This document shows, one piece after another, positions 9,054 to 17,724 of a stretch of DNA of 44,753 nucleotides. This DNA comes from Candidatus Nealsonbacteria bacterium RIFOXYB1_FULL_40_15 (GTDB taxonomy: Bacteria; Patescibacteriota; Minisyncoccia; Minisyncoccales; GWA2-38-27), in contig MHMM01000007.1 in NCBI GenBank assembly GCA_001821555.1, positions 1 to 44,753 of the forward strand. Direction: 5' to 3'. The notes below the pieces were generated by a model. The model saw only the letters and a program-made list of their open reading frames with translations, was not told where the DNA came from and searched no databases. Position 1 is the first letter of the stretch, and the number at the start of each line of letters is the position of its first letter. The position numbers and the translations under genes are program-made.

Positions 9054-9135
9054 AATATTTGCAAGACCCTGCGAACGCGACGGCGTAAGCACGAGGAATT
9101 TTTCAGCAGAAAAATATCTGTGTCTAGCAAATATT
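9054..9135 (+). repeat. Structured intergenic repeat element, copy 1
   Basis: Terminal arms aatatttgcAagac/gtctAgcaaatatt plus internal ATTTTTC-agca-GAAAAAT hairpin; homologous to 27042-27121. Confidence 0.8.
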
Positions 9136-9160
9136 TATTTGAGGAATATTATATTTTAGC

Positions 9161-11098
9161 ATGGATTTCAAATTAGTATCAAATTTTAAGCCGGCAGGAG
9201 ACCAGCCGGAAGCAATAGAAAAACTGATAAAAAACATTCAAAAGGGCGAAAAACACCAGGTGCTTTTGGGTGTCACAGGATCAGGAAAAACATATGTGAT
9301 GTCCAATGTAGTGGAAAGAACCGGCCTTCCTGCTTTGGTTATAAGCCACAATAAGACTCTGGCGGCCCAGCTTTACCAGGAATTCAAAGGGTTTTTCCCT
9401 GGCAACGCTGTCCACTATTTCGTGAGTTATTATGATTATTACCAGCCGGAAGCGTACATTCCCCAAACAGACACTTATATAGAAAAGGATGCCAGCATAA
9501 ACGAAGAGATAGACCGAATGAGACATTCCGCTGTCCAGGATCTGATCATGAGAAAAGATGTAATAATAGCCGCTTCTGTTTCCTGCATATATAATATAGG
9601 GTCTCCAAAAAATTATGAATTCGTGTCTTCTGAATTTAAAAAGGGGCAGAAGATATCAAGAAGAGATTTCTTAAGAAAACTCACTCTGCTCCAATACCAG
9701 AGAAACGACTCTGAATTTGGGCCCGGAGATTTCAGGGCAAGGGGCGGATCTGTTGAAATAAATCTTATCACGGGCGAAAATGTCCTAAAATTTGATTTTT
9801 TAGAAGATACCATAGAAAAGATCTCGCGGTCTGAATCTTCGGTGGATCCTAAATATATTGAAATAACAGAAGCTGTCCATCTCTTTCCAGCTGCATTTTG
9901 GACAACTCCCGAAAAAAAGATGAAAGAAGCTGTAAAGAATATAAGGGAGGAGCTTTACGAAAGATTGCAAGAACTCAAAAAACAGGGGAAAACAATAGAG
10001 GCCCAGAGACTGGAAAGAAGAACAGAATACGATCTTGAAATGATAGAAGAATCAGGATACTGCAACGGGATAGAAAACTATTCAAGACATATGGAATTCA
10101 GAAAACCCGGCGAAGCCCCCTTCAGTCTTATAGATTACTATAAAGAATACTATCCTGAAGGATTTATTATATTTATTGACGAATCCCACCAGACAATCCC
10201 CCAGATAAGGGCCATGGCTGTTCAGGATAGGATAAGAAAAGAAACTCTTGTCAGCCACGGATTCCGCCTGCCTTCGGCTATAGATAACCGCCCCTTAAAG
10301 TTCAGCGAGTTTGAAAAAAGAATAGATAAGGCCGTTTATGTTTCAGCCACCCCTTCTTTGTATGAAAAAAACAAAGCAAAGGATAATATAATAGAGCAGA
10401 TCATCAGGCCCACAGGCCTCTTGGAGCCAGAAATAGAAATAAGAAAAACAGAAAACCAGCTTAGAAACTTGATAGAAGAAATACAAAAGCGGGTTGAGAA
10501 AAATCAGAAAACCCTTGTCCTTACCTTGACGAAGAGACTTTCTGAAGCGGTTTCAGAATATCTTTCAGAGCGGGGAATAAAAAACAACTGGCTGCATTCT
10601 GAAGTAAAAACTTTGGACCGGCCTAAAATATTAAGAGATTTAAGACTCGGCAAATATGACGTTCTTGTAGGAATCAATCTTTTGAGAGAGGGACTGGATC
10701 TTCCGGAGGTTTCCTTGGTCGCCATACTAGATGCGGACAAAGAAGGTTTTTTAAGAAATGAAACTACTCTTATACAGATTATGGGAAGGGCGGCCAGGCA
10801 TCCCGAAGGAAAAATTATACTTTACGCAGATAAAACAACAGGATCTATGGCTTCTGCCATAAAGGAAATAAAAAGAAGAAGAAAAATACAAGAAGACTAC
10901 AACAAAGAACATCATATTACGCCTAAGGCAATTACTAAAGAAATAAGAGAATGGATGTTTTCTGAAAAAGAAATACTCCCCCTGGATTTAGCTCAAGATA
11001 AAAAAATCCTAGAAAAAGAAATGAAAAAAGCCGCCAAAAATCTGGACTTTGAGAGAGCGGCTGAGATAAGAGACGCGATCAAAAGGATCTCCTCTTGA
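9161..11098 (+). CDS. uvrB: Excinuclease ABC subunit B
   Basis: LLGVTGSGKTYVMSNV, YYDYYQPEAYIP, C-terminal UVR motif. Confidence 0.98.
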   Translation: MDFKLVSNFKPAGDQPEAIEKLIKNIQKGEKHQVLLGVTGSGKTYVMSNVVERTGLPALVISHNKTLAAQLYQEFKGFFPGNAVHYFVSYYDYYQPEAYIPQTDTYIEKDASINEEIDRMRHSAVQDLIMRKDVIIAASVSCIYNIGSPKNYEFVSSEFKKGQKISRRDFLRKLTLLQYQRNDSEFGPGDFRARGGSVEINLITGENVLKFDFLEDTIEKISRSESSVDPKYIEITEAVHLFPAAFWTTPEKKMKEAVKNIREELYERLQELKKQGKTIEAQRLERRTEYDLEMIEESGYCNGIENYSRHMEFRKPGEAPFSLIDYYKEYYPEGFIIFIDESHQTIPQIRAMAVQDRIRKETLVSHGFRLPSAIDNRPLKFSEFEKRIDKAVYVSATPSLYEKNKAKDNIIEQIIRPTGLLEPEIEIRKTENQLRNLIEEIQKRVEKNQKTLVLTLTKRLSEAVSEYLSERGIKNNWLHSEVKTLDRPKILRDLRLGKYDVLVGINLLREGLDLPEVSLVAILDADKEGFLRNETTLIQIMGRAARHPEGKIILYADKTTGSMASAIKEIKRRRKIQEDYNKEHHITPKAITKEIREWMFSEKEILPLDLAQDKKILEKEMKKAAKNLDFERAAEIRDAIKRISS

Positions 11099-11132
11099 TA
11101 TTTTTAGCTTTTTAAGGTATGCTGGCTTTATT

Positions 11133-11393
11133 ATGCCTATAACAAAATCAGCGCAAAAAGCCTTGAGGCAAAATGCAAAAAGAGCTTCTCTGAACAGAAT
11201 GTACGAAAAAAAGATTAAGATTCTTGTAAAAGAAATTTCTTCTTTGATTAAAGAAAAGAAAAAAGAAGAAGCCAAAGCCCTTTTATCCAAGATTTACAAG
11301 GCATTAGACAAGGCGGCAAAAACAAACGTCATAAAAAAGAATACGGCCTCAAGGAAAAAAAGCAGGATAACAAAACAGGTCGAAAAAATCTAG
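11133..11393 (+). CDS. rpsT: 30S ribosomal protein S20
   Basis: MPITKSAQKALRQNAKRASLNRMYEKKIK. Confidence 0.93.
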   Translation: MPITKSAQKALRQNAKRASLNRMYEKKIKILVKEISSLIKEKKKEEAKALLSKIYKALDKAAKTNVIKKNTASRKKSRITKQVEKI

Positions 11394-12298
11394 ATCCTGC
11401 TCACCAGCATTTCAATCCCCTCTTCGGGGTCCATTTTCCCCGTCTTTATCTCTAACTCTGCCCGGAAAATATCCCGGTAGATTTTTTTTAATTCTTCAAA
11501 AGAAAATCTTTCCGCCTGCCAGCAAGTTTTTTTGACAACAAAAGGATTGAGCCCGGTTTTTGCCAGAATTTTTCCGAACGGATATCCTTTTGATAAAAGC
11601 TCTTTTATAACAAGAAGGTTTCTAAATTGATAGTTTATCATTGAAAAAACATACAAAGGAGAGTCTCCTTTTTGAAGATGTTTTTTTACCAGCTTGAGAG
11701 CAAGGGCTTTATTTCTGTCTGCAATGCTATCAATAGTTTTAAAAATATTATTTTCAATAATAGGCCTTACCAATAACTCCACGTCTTCTTTTTTGGCTTG
11801 GCTGTTTTTTGTATAATTCATTATCTTCGTTATTTCGTTTCCCATTCTCCAAAGATCGGGACCCACATATTCAACCAGGGTTTTTTCCGCAGGATATTCA
11901 GCTTTTAATCCTTTGTTTCTCATCCATTGGATGAGTTTTAAGCCCGATAGAAGATCAAATTTCTGGCATTTCCCATTCTGTCCGGCCAGAGCCTGAAGAA
12001 GAGGCTTTGGAACTTCTCCCTCCTGGCAAAAAACCAAAATATCTTTTGATTTTAGAACGGCGTCGTGCTCTTTTAAGAATTCTTCTTTGAATTGAGCAGA
12101 CGAAAACGGGTTCTCAAGGATAAGAAGCTTTGCCTCTTCAAACATTGAACGCTGCCTAATCTCTTCTTTTATATCTTTAAATGAAAAATCCTGGAATCTT
12201 TTAAGACTTACGCTTCCTTTTTTTTCGTACTTCTGGATAATTTCTTTGAGCTTATCTCCTATTCTGTATCTATCTTCTCCATATAGCAGAATAATCAT
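11390..12298 (-). CDS. holA: DNA polymerase III delta subunit
   Basis: MIILLYGEDRYRIGDKLKEI, HolA pattern; overlaps rpsT end at CTAG. Confidence 0.85.
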   Translation of the reverse strand: MIILLYGEDRYRIGDKLKEIIQKYEKKGSVSLKRFQDFSFKDIKEEIRQRSMFEEAKLLILENPFSSAQFKEEFLKEHDAVLKSKDILVFCQEGEVPKPLLQALAGQNGKCQKFDLLSGLKLIQWMRNKGLKAEYPAEKTLVEYVGPDLWRMGNEITKIMNYTKNSQAKKEDVELLVRPIIENNIFKTIDSIADRNKALALKLVKKHLQKGDSPLYVFSMINYQFRNLLVIKELLSKGYPFGKILAKTGLNPFVVKKTCWQAERFSFEELKKIYRDIFRAELEIKTGKMDPEEGIEMLVSRI

Positions 12299-13113
12299 AA
12301 TTTTTGGCAAGACGGGCAAAAATGAGCGCTTCTCTGCCCTATTTTTTTTCTCTTTATTAGACTAGAACACCTAAAGCATTTCTGGCCCTCTCTACCGTAA
12401 GCTTTTTTTATCTCTCCGAATTTTCCTTTTATGCCTTCGGTATTTCTAAAATCCGAGATGCTCGTTCCCCCCGCTTCAAGAGCTTTTTTTAAAATCTTTT
12501 TTGAACTTTTGTAAATATCCTGCATTTCTTTTTCTGAAATATCGGCTGTTTTTCTTTCGGGATGCACATTGCTCTCCCAAAGGATTTCATCAGAGTATAT
12601 GTTCCCTATTCCAGAAACAACCGTCTGGTCCATCAAAACCTGTTTTATTTTCCCTCTTTTTTTCCTTATCTTTGCCTCAAACTCTTCGGATCCGATTTGG
12701 AAAGGATCGGGCCCTATTTTCTCCAGATCTTTTTCTATTTCTTCTTTCTTCTTAAGTTCTATTTTCGCAAATTTTCTCAAATCTGAAAGCGCGAGAGTCT
12801 TCCCATTATCTAAAATAAACTTTGCGTGGACAAAAGAGTTCATTGGGTCTTTTTCATTCCATCGGTCATAAAGATAATGCCCTGTTAGCTTAAGATGGGT
12901 TAGCATTGAAAGGCCTCCCGACAGATCAAAAATCAGATTCTTGCCCTTCCGCCAAATCCTGACTATTTTTTTTCCTATTATTTCTTTTCTGAAAGAGCTC
13001 CAATCTTTCTTTATAATCTTCGGCTCGTCGGTCCAAACATCAACAAAGGTTCTGTTAAGAACCTTTGATTCCAAGCTTTTCCTTGTTGTCTCCACCTCGG
13101 GAAACTCCGGCAT
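12295..13113 (-). CDS. mutM: Formamidopyrimidine-DNA glycosylase
   Basis: MPEFPEVETTRKSL; C-terminal zinc finger CFRCSSLIKRKKIGQRSAHFCPSCQ. Confidence 0.97.
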   Translation of the reverse strand: MPEFPEVETTRKSLESKVLNRTFVDVWTDEPKIIKKDWSSFRKEIIGKKIVRIWRKGKNLIFDLSGGLSMLTHLKLTGHYLYDRWNEKDPMNSFVHAKFILDNGKTLALSDLRKFAKIELKKKEEIEKDLEKIGPDPFQIGSEEFEAKIRKKRGKIKQVLMDQTVVSGIGNIYSDEILWESNVHPERKTADISEKEMQDIYKSSKKILKKALEAGGTSISDFRNTEGIKGKFGEIKKAYGREGQKCFRCSSLIKRKKIGQRSAHFCPSCQKL

Positions 13114-13114
13114 T

Positions 13115-13501
13115 TTATTGCGCAGGAGCTGACTCCGGCTTTAGTACGGATCTCACTTTTTCTATTATTTCTCCGGGAGTAAAATGGGCTTTGATGAGAT
13201 AATCGGAAGCTCCCATCTTCAGGCCTTTTTCTATATCGTCTTTTTGGCCAAGATTGGACAATATAATGACGGGCACGTTTGAAATTTCAGGATCCGCCTT
13301 TATCCTCGCCAAAACTTCAAATCCGTCAATTCCGGGAAGTATCAAATCCAAGAGAACAAGATCCGGCTTCTCCTTCTTTACAGCTTCAATCCCCTTCTCT
13401 CCGTCTACGGCTTCGGCTATATCATATCCTTCCTTTAGAATTTTCTGCGAGATAAGCTCTCTCAGAAATTTATCGTCTTCAACAACTAATATCTTTTTCA
13501 T
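13115..13501 (-). CDS. CheY-like response regulator
   Basis: KKILVVEDDKFLRE...PDLVLLDLILPGIDGFEVL. Confidence 0.95.
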   Translation of the reverse strand: MKKILVVEDDKFLRELISQKILKEGYDIAEAVDGEKGIEAVKKEKPDLVLLDLILPGIDGFEVLARIKADPEISNVPVIILSNLGQKDDIEKGLKMGASDYLIKAHFTPGEIIEKVRSVLKPESAPAQ

Positions 13502-13581
13502 GCTTTTTTTGATTTCTGCAGTCGGACTGCAGTCTTCTTAATTAATAATTAATGTTAACTTATATAGAAAATGTTTGCAAA

Positions 13582-14688
13582 TCAGTAAAATTCGCTGGTC
13601 AAAAATTCTCCGAAACTCTTTTTAATGGGCACTGTAAAATAGAAAGCTGTTCCTTTCCCCTCTTCCGATTCAAACCAGATTTTTCCCTCGTGGGCTTCAA
13701 TTATATTTTTGACGATATAAAGCCCCAGACCAGTTCCTTCCGTGTCTATCTTTCTTATATTTGAGCTTCTGAAAAATTTGCTGAAGATTTTATCTTGTTC
13801 GTTAAACGGAATTCCCATCCCCGAATCTTCTATTCTAACCTCTATGTCTTTTTTCCCCTTTTCTATTGAAACTATAATTTTCCCTCCTTCGGGAGTATAT
13901 CTTATAGCATTGTCCAGAATATTTGTTACGGCTATTTTCATTTTTTCTATATCAAGCATCACTTGGGGAAGCTGCTCCTCGGGCTTTAGAAAATCAACCT
14001 GCAAATTTTTATTTTCCAGATCCTTCCGATGATCTTCCACCACCGATAAAATAATTTCTCCGAGATTTGAAAGAACAACTTTATTGAGATACCTTCCTTC
14101 CTCTATTTCTGCGACATTAAGAAGATCGTTTACCAGATTTATAACTTTATTGTTTGTTATAAAAGCTTGCTTTACAACTTCTTCCTGCTTCTCGGTAAGC
14201 TTTCCTAGATCTCCGTCTAATAAAGTCTGGAGGGACCACTTGATTCCTGAAATAGGAGTTCTTAATTGATGGGCGGCAAGAGTGACAAACTCGCTTTTGA
14301 GTTTGTCCGCAAGTTTTTCTCTTGTAACATCGTGAAGTATGACCAACGTGCTCAATCTTTCCTGCCTTAATTTGACATGGACTGTTGTGACTTCAAGTAT
14401 TACATTCTCCCCGGCCTCAACTTCCTCTCTGAAACATTCTCTTAATCCTGCCCCTAAATGTTTTACCAAGGGCTCCATTCTTTCAAATCTGTTGATCTCC
14501 AAAGTTGACTTCCCTAAAACATCTTTGTCCTCAACATCCAGGATTTTCTTGGCTTGGGGATTCAAAAGGAAGAGCCGGTTGTTCTTGTCAAAGACTAGCA
14601 AGCCATCCGTGAGATAGTTCACAATAGTCAGATCCGATCCCTGCATCCCATTGTTCTCTTCTTTTTTTTCTTTATTCCAAAACATCAA
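13582..14688 (-). CDS. PAS-containing soluble sensor histidine kinase
   Basis: AAHQLRTPISGIKWSL H-box, NILDNAIRYTPEGG, DSGMGIP, GTGLGLYIVK. Confidence 0.95.
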   Translation of the reverse strand: MMFWNKEKKEENNGMQGSDLTIVNYLTDGLLVFDKNNRLFLLNPQAKKILDVEDKDVLGKSTLEINRFERMEPLVKHLGAGLRECFREEVEAGENVILEVTTVHVKLRQERLSTLVILHDVTREKLADKLKSEFVTLAAHQLRTPISGIKWSLQTLLDGDLGKLTEKQEEVVKQAFITNNKVINLVNDLLNVAEIEEGRYLNKVVLSNLGEIILSVVEDHRKDLENKNLQVDFLKPEEQLPQVMLDIEKMKIAVTNILDNAIRYTPEGGKIIVSIEKGKKDIEVRIEDSGMGIPFNEQDKIFSKFFRSSNIRKIDTEGTGLGLYIVKNIIEAHEGKIWFESEEGKGTAFYFTVPIKKSFGEFLTSEFY

Positions 14689-15563
14689 AGCAGTTTAAGA
14701 TTTGTTTCTCTTTTGCCTAATCTTTTAATTAAAGATTTAAAATTATATTCTTCAAGCATTTCCAGGCCCTTTTTGCTATTATATCCCTTCCAGGCCAAAT
14801 CTTTAAGCCCAAAATCAAATGGAACTGACTTTTCTATTTCAACCAGCATTTTAGACATAAAAGCGTCTTCTTTCCCCGACTCCAATTTCTTCCTCAAAGA
14901 AGGACTCACCTTGTCTAGATTTTTGTAGGCCGCCTCTAGGGATCCGAAGTCTTTTATAATTTTTGACGCTGCCTTCTCCCCTATCCCTCTTACCCCGGGG
15001 ATATTGTCTGAAGGATCCCCCCTCAAAGATTTGAAGTCAATCAAGTTTTCAGGATTAAGCCCTGAATATCTTTCCGAAACTTCTTTCCTTCCGTAAATCA
15101 AAGCATCTTTTATTCCTCTTTTAAGAAGATATACTTTGACATTATCTTTTACCAACTGGAGCGCATCCATATCTCCTGTGAGTATTATCACCTCCGCATC
15201 TTTTGAAAACTTTTCGGCGGCAGTCCCTATAATATCATCGGCCTCATATCCTTCTTTTTCAAAAACAAAAACGGAGAAGGCGTTGAGAAAATCTTTCACT
15301 TTTGGTATTTGGCTGTAAAGCTCATCGGGGGCCTTTTGTCTTGTCGCTTTATAACCCTTGTATTCTTTATGCCTGAATGTCGGAGCAGGATAATCAAAAG
15401 CCGCCAAAATAAAATCGGGATTAAACTCTTTTACCGCCTTAAAGAAAAAAAGAAGAAATCCGTAAACAGCCCCCGTCTGCTCTCCGTTCTTGCTTTCTAA
15501 AGGAGGGAGGGCGTGAAACGCTCTATGTATCACCGCGTTTGCATCAATAATAGCAAGCTTCAT
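14685..15563 (-). CDS. 5'-3' exonuclease (PolA N-terminal domain-like)
   Basis: IIDANAVIHRAFHALP, AAFDYPAPTFRH, GYEADDIIGT, SDNIPGVRGIGEKAA. Confidence 0.95.
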   Translation of the reverse strand: MKLAIIDANAVIHRAFHALPPLESKNGEQTGAVYGFLLFFFKAVKEFNPDFILAAFDYPAPTFRHKEYKGYKATRQKAPDELYSQIPKVKDFLNAFSVFVFEKEGYEADDIIGTAAEKFSKDAEVIILTGDMDALQLVKDNVKVYLLKRGIKDALIYGRKEVSERYSGLNPENLIDFKSLRGDPSDNIPGVRGIGEKAASKIIKDFGSLEAAYKNLDKVSPSLRKKLESGKEDAFMSKMLVEIEKSVPFDFGLKDLAWKGYNSKKGLEMLEEYNFKSLIKRLGKRETNLKLL

Positions 15564-15582
15564 ATATATATTATTCTAGCAT

Positions 15583-15613
15583 AAAAAACAGCGCCCTTAA
15601 AAGCGCCGTTTTT
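15583..15613. terminator. Rho-independent terminator
   Basis: AAAAACAGCGC-ccttaaaa-GCGCCGTTTTT. Confidence 0.7.
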
Positions 15614-15627
15614 AGCGAGAGACAACA

Positions 15628-16662
15628 TTACCACCAGCAATCTTTCTCCTTTCTTTTCGCAGGCTCGGAAGGAAGCGATGCTTCTTGTTTCGCGACAAGA
15701 AGAATAACTCTCTTCAATTCTTCGGGTCCGCTATAAATATGGTATTGATTCTCAACTTTCCAGCCATCAGCGACAACCTTTTTGAGCGCCCTGGCTAAAC
15801 CTTCGTCCTCCCTGAAATGCGCCTCTAGGACGGCCCCCGTATCCCATTCTTTCATGGTGTATATAGTATACACGACGAGATCTTCTTGTCCGAGGATTGC
15901 TGTATTCAGGGTTTCTTCTTTGAGCCCTTCGCCTACCAGAGCGATTTTCAAATCCAAGGATTTGATTTGTTCTTCTAGAGAAGCCCTGGTCTGCTGGTGC
16001 AGATCCGCCACAAACCTTTCAGAAGGCATGGGCTCTTTGGGAAGCAGAGGATCCAGTCTTTTGGAATTGAACTCCTCTATCCCCGCCATCTTTTTATCCA
16101 GGGCCTTGATTTGTTCTTCCAGAGAAGCCCTTGTCTGTTGGTGCATTTTTTCTATATCAGGGACAATGATGGCAGACGAGGGCTGGTTCCCAATCTTATC
16201 AACCTTTTCGCCCAGAGCTTCAATCTGGGCTGACAAGGAAGACTTGATTTGGCTTTGCTCGGAAACAAGCTCCTTAAAAAGACTATGCTCTGCCAAAGAA
16301 GACTGGCGTTTTTGGAGATCCTCCGCCCGCTTTAATCTTTCGTCCAAGGATTTGATCCGCTCGACTAAGACATCTCTGTCAAAAGCCAATTCATCCTTAG
16401 CCCTTGTTTCAATTTTTTCCCTGATCTCGCCTGTATCCTCCCTTACTTCCTCCGCCACAGAATTCACATCAGTTAAGCGCCCCTCCACCCTTAAAAGGGC
16501 TCCAGAAATAGTGTCTAAGGCGTTTTCTAAATTGGCGCCCACAAACACGATCTTCCTCTTGATCAGGGTTTGCGGAACAGCAAGCAGGAGAATAAAAGCC
16601 AATCCCCCCGCCAGTATTCCGATGATAAGACCGAACAGACCATTTCCTTTTCTGGCATTCAT
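15628..16662 (-). CDS. Membrane-anchored coiled-coil protein
   Basis: N-terminal TM; internal duplication HQQTRASLEEQIKALD / HQQTRASLEEQIKSLD; AAGGAGAG RBS. Confidence 0.7.
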   Translation of the reverse strand: MNARKGNGLFGLIIGILAGGLAFILLLAVPQTLIKRKIVFVGANLENALDTISGALLRVEGRLTDVNSVAEEVREDTGEIREKIETRAKDELAFDRDVLVERIKSLDERLKRAEDLQKRQSSLAEHSLFKELVSEQSQIKSSLSAQIEALGEKVDKIGNQPSSAIIVPDIEKMHQQTRASLEEQIKALDKKMAGIEEFNSKRLDPLLPKEPMPSERFVADLHQQTRASLEEQIKSLDLKIALVGEGLKEETLNTAILGQEDLVVYTIYTMKEWDTGAVLEAHFREDEGLARALKKVVADGWKVENQYHIYSGPEELKRVILLVAKQEASLPSEPAKRKEKDCWW

Positions 16663-16733
16663 TGTTGTCTCTCCTTAAAAAAGATTGTAATGTGCCATTC
16701 TCTTTTTATCTTTTACAAGATTAAAAAATAATT

Positions 16734-16761
16734 AAAAAACCGGCGCTTGGGCCGGCTTTTT
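16734..16761. terminator. Bidirectional Rho-independent terminator
   Basis: AAAAAACCGGC-gcttgg-GCCGGCTTTTTT. Confidence 0.8.
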
Positions 16762-17594
16762 TATTCTTCTTCTTCGGGCTTTTTTAACAGAAGCATCTTC
16801 TGGATTTGCCCCATCTGTGCCATTACCACATTTATCTGTTTCTGGAGTTCCATCATAGTCTTCCTTGTCTCTTTTTCTTCTTTATAGCTTTCTAGTATAT
16901 CTTCTAGGTGCTCTTTAGTATATTTCCTTCCGTCTATCTCTATCATTTCAAGATCGACTCTATTCAACGCGGGCGGAGACGCCATAAACTCCGCCCTGAT
17001 CGGCTCTTCTTTTTGTCCATGGACAACACCATCCCCATCTATGGGCTGTCCATGGACAGATTCATTCTTGTCCATGGACAGATCTTCCGGCTTTGAAGAC
17101 GAAGCGTCCTTCAGCTCATCAAGCCAAGCAGAAGAAAGCTCCCAGTCAAACGACGAAAAACCAAGGATATTTTTTCTAACATTGACCTTTTTAAGCTTTC
17201 TTGTTTTTTGATATATTTCCTCTTGAGAACTTTTCCAATCCAGACCAAGGGGAATAAGGATCTCTCTTATCCTTCTCCTTAAAGTCTTTTCGGAAAGTCC
17301 GCTGTATTCAGCCGACTTGACCATGGACAAATACTCTTTCTGTCCATAGACAAGATCTTCCTTGTCCATGGACTGTCCATGGACAATCTCTTTCTGTCCA
17401 TGGACAAAATACGGTTGTCTACCCCCTTGTCCATGGACAAAACTGTTTTGTCTATGGACAACTTCAGTTTGTCCATGGACAACCCCTTCCCTGTCCATGG
17501 ACTGTCCATGGACAACTTCAGGTTGTCCATGGACAGTGTCTACCCCCTGTCTAGGGTCATCATAAAGATTATTCTTTAAGTTTTCGTTTTGCAT
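16761..17594 (-). CDS. HTH-type protein with VHGQ/SMD repeats encoded by a palindrome array
   Basis: SMVKSAEYSGLSEKTLRRRIREI resembles an HTH; flanked by VHGQ/SMD repeats; C-terminal coiled coil. Confidence 0.7.
   Translation of the reverse strand: MQNENLKNNLYDDPRQGVDTVHGQPEVVHGQSMDREGVVHGQTEVVHRQNSFVHGQGGRQPYFVHGQKEIVHGQSMDKEDLVYGQKEYLSMVKSAEYSGLSEKTLRRRIREILIPLGLDWKSSQEEIYQKTRKLKKVNVRKNILGFSSFDWELSSAWLDELKDASSSKPEDLSMDKNESVHGQPIDGDGVVHGQKEEPIRAEFMASPPALNRVDLEMIEIDGRKYTKEHLEDILESYKEEKETRKTMMELQKQINVVMAQMGQIQKMLLLKKPEEEE
17015..17534. repeat. Phased array of palindromes, core GTCCATGGAC (14-bp consensus TTGTCCATGGACAA)
   Basis: 11 exact cores starting at 17015, 17048, 17070, 17364, 17375, 17396, 17429, 17471, 17493, 17504, 17525; one-mismatch cores at 17319, 17342, 17450; a more degenerate core at 17037. 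Confidence 0.95.
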
Positions 17595-17657
17595 TATTTT
17601 ATTTTATCCGCTTTCCTTCAACCCCGCAAGTGCAAAAACAATTTAGCTTGTTTAAAA

Positions 17658-17694
17658 TAAAAAGCGGCGTTTGGAAATTCCATAACACGCCGCC
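17658..17694 (-). terminator. Rho-independent terminator of 17725-18159 gene
   Basis: Minus strand GCGGCGT...ACGCCGCTTTTTATTTT. Confidence 0.8.
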
Positions 17695-17724
17695 AACCTC
17701 CGGTGGATCGCAAGCGAACAACAG

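Noticed and set aside
17015-17534. CRISPR-like array
   Set aside because: The repeat unit is a 10-14 bp palindrome with intervals of 1-23 bp, inside a coding gene; there are no 25-35 bp repeats with unique spacers and no cas genes.
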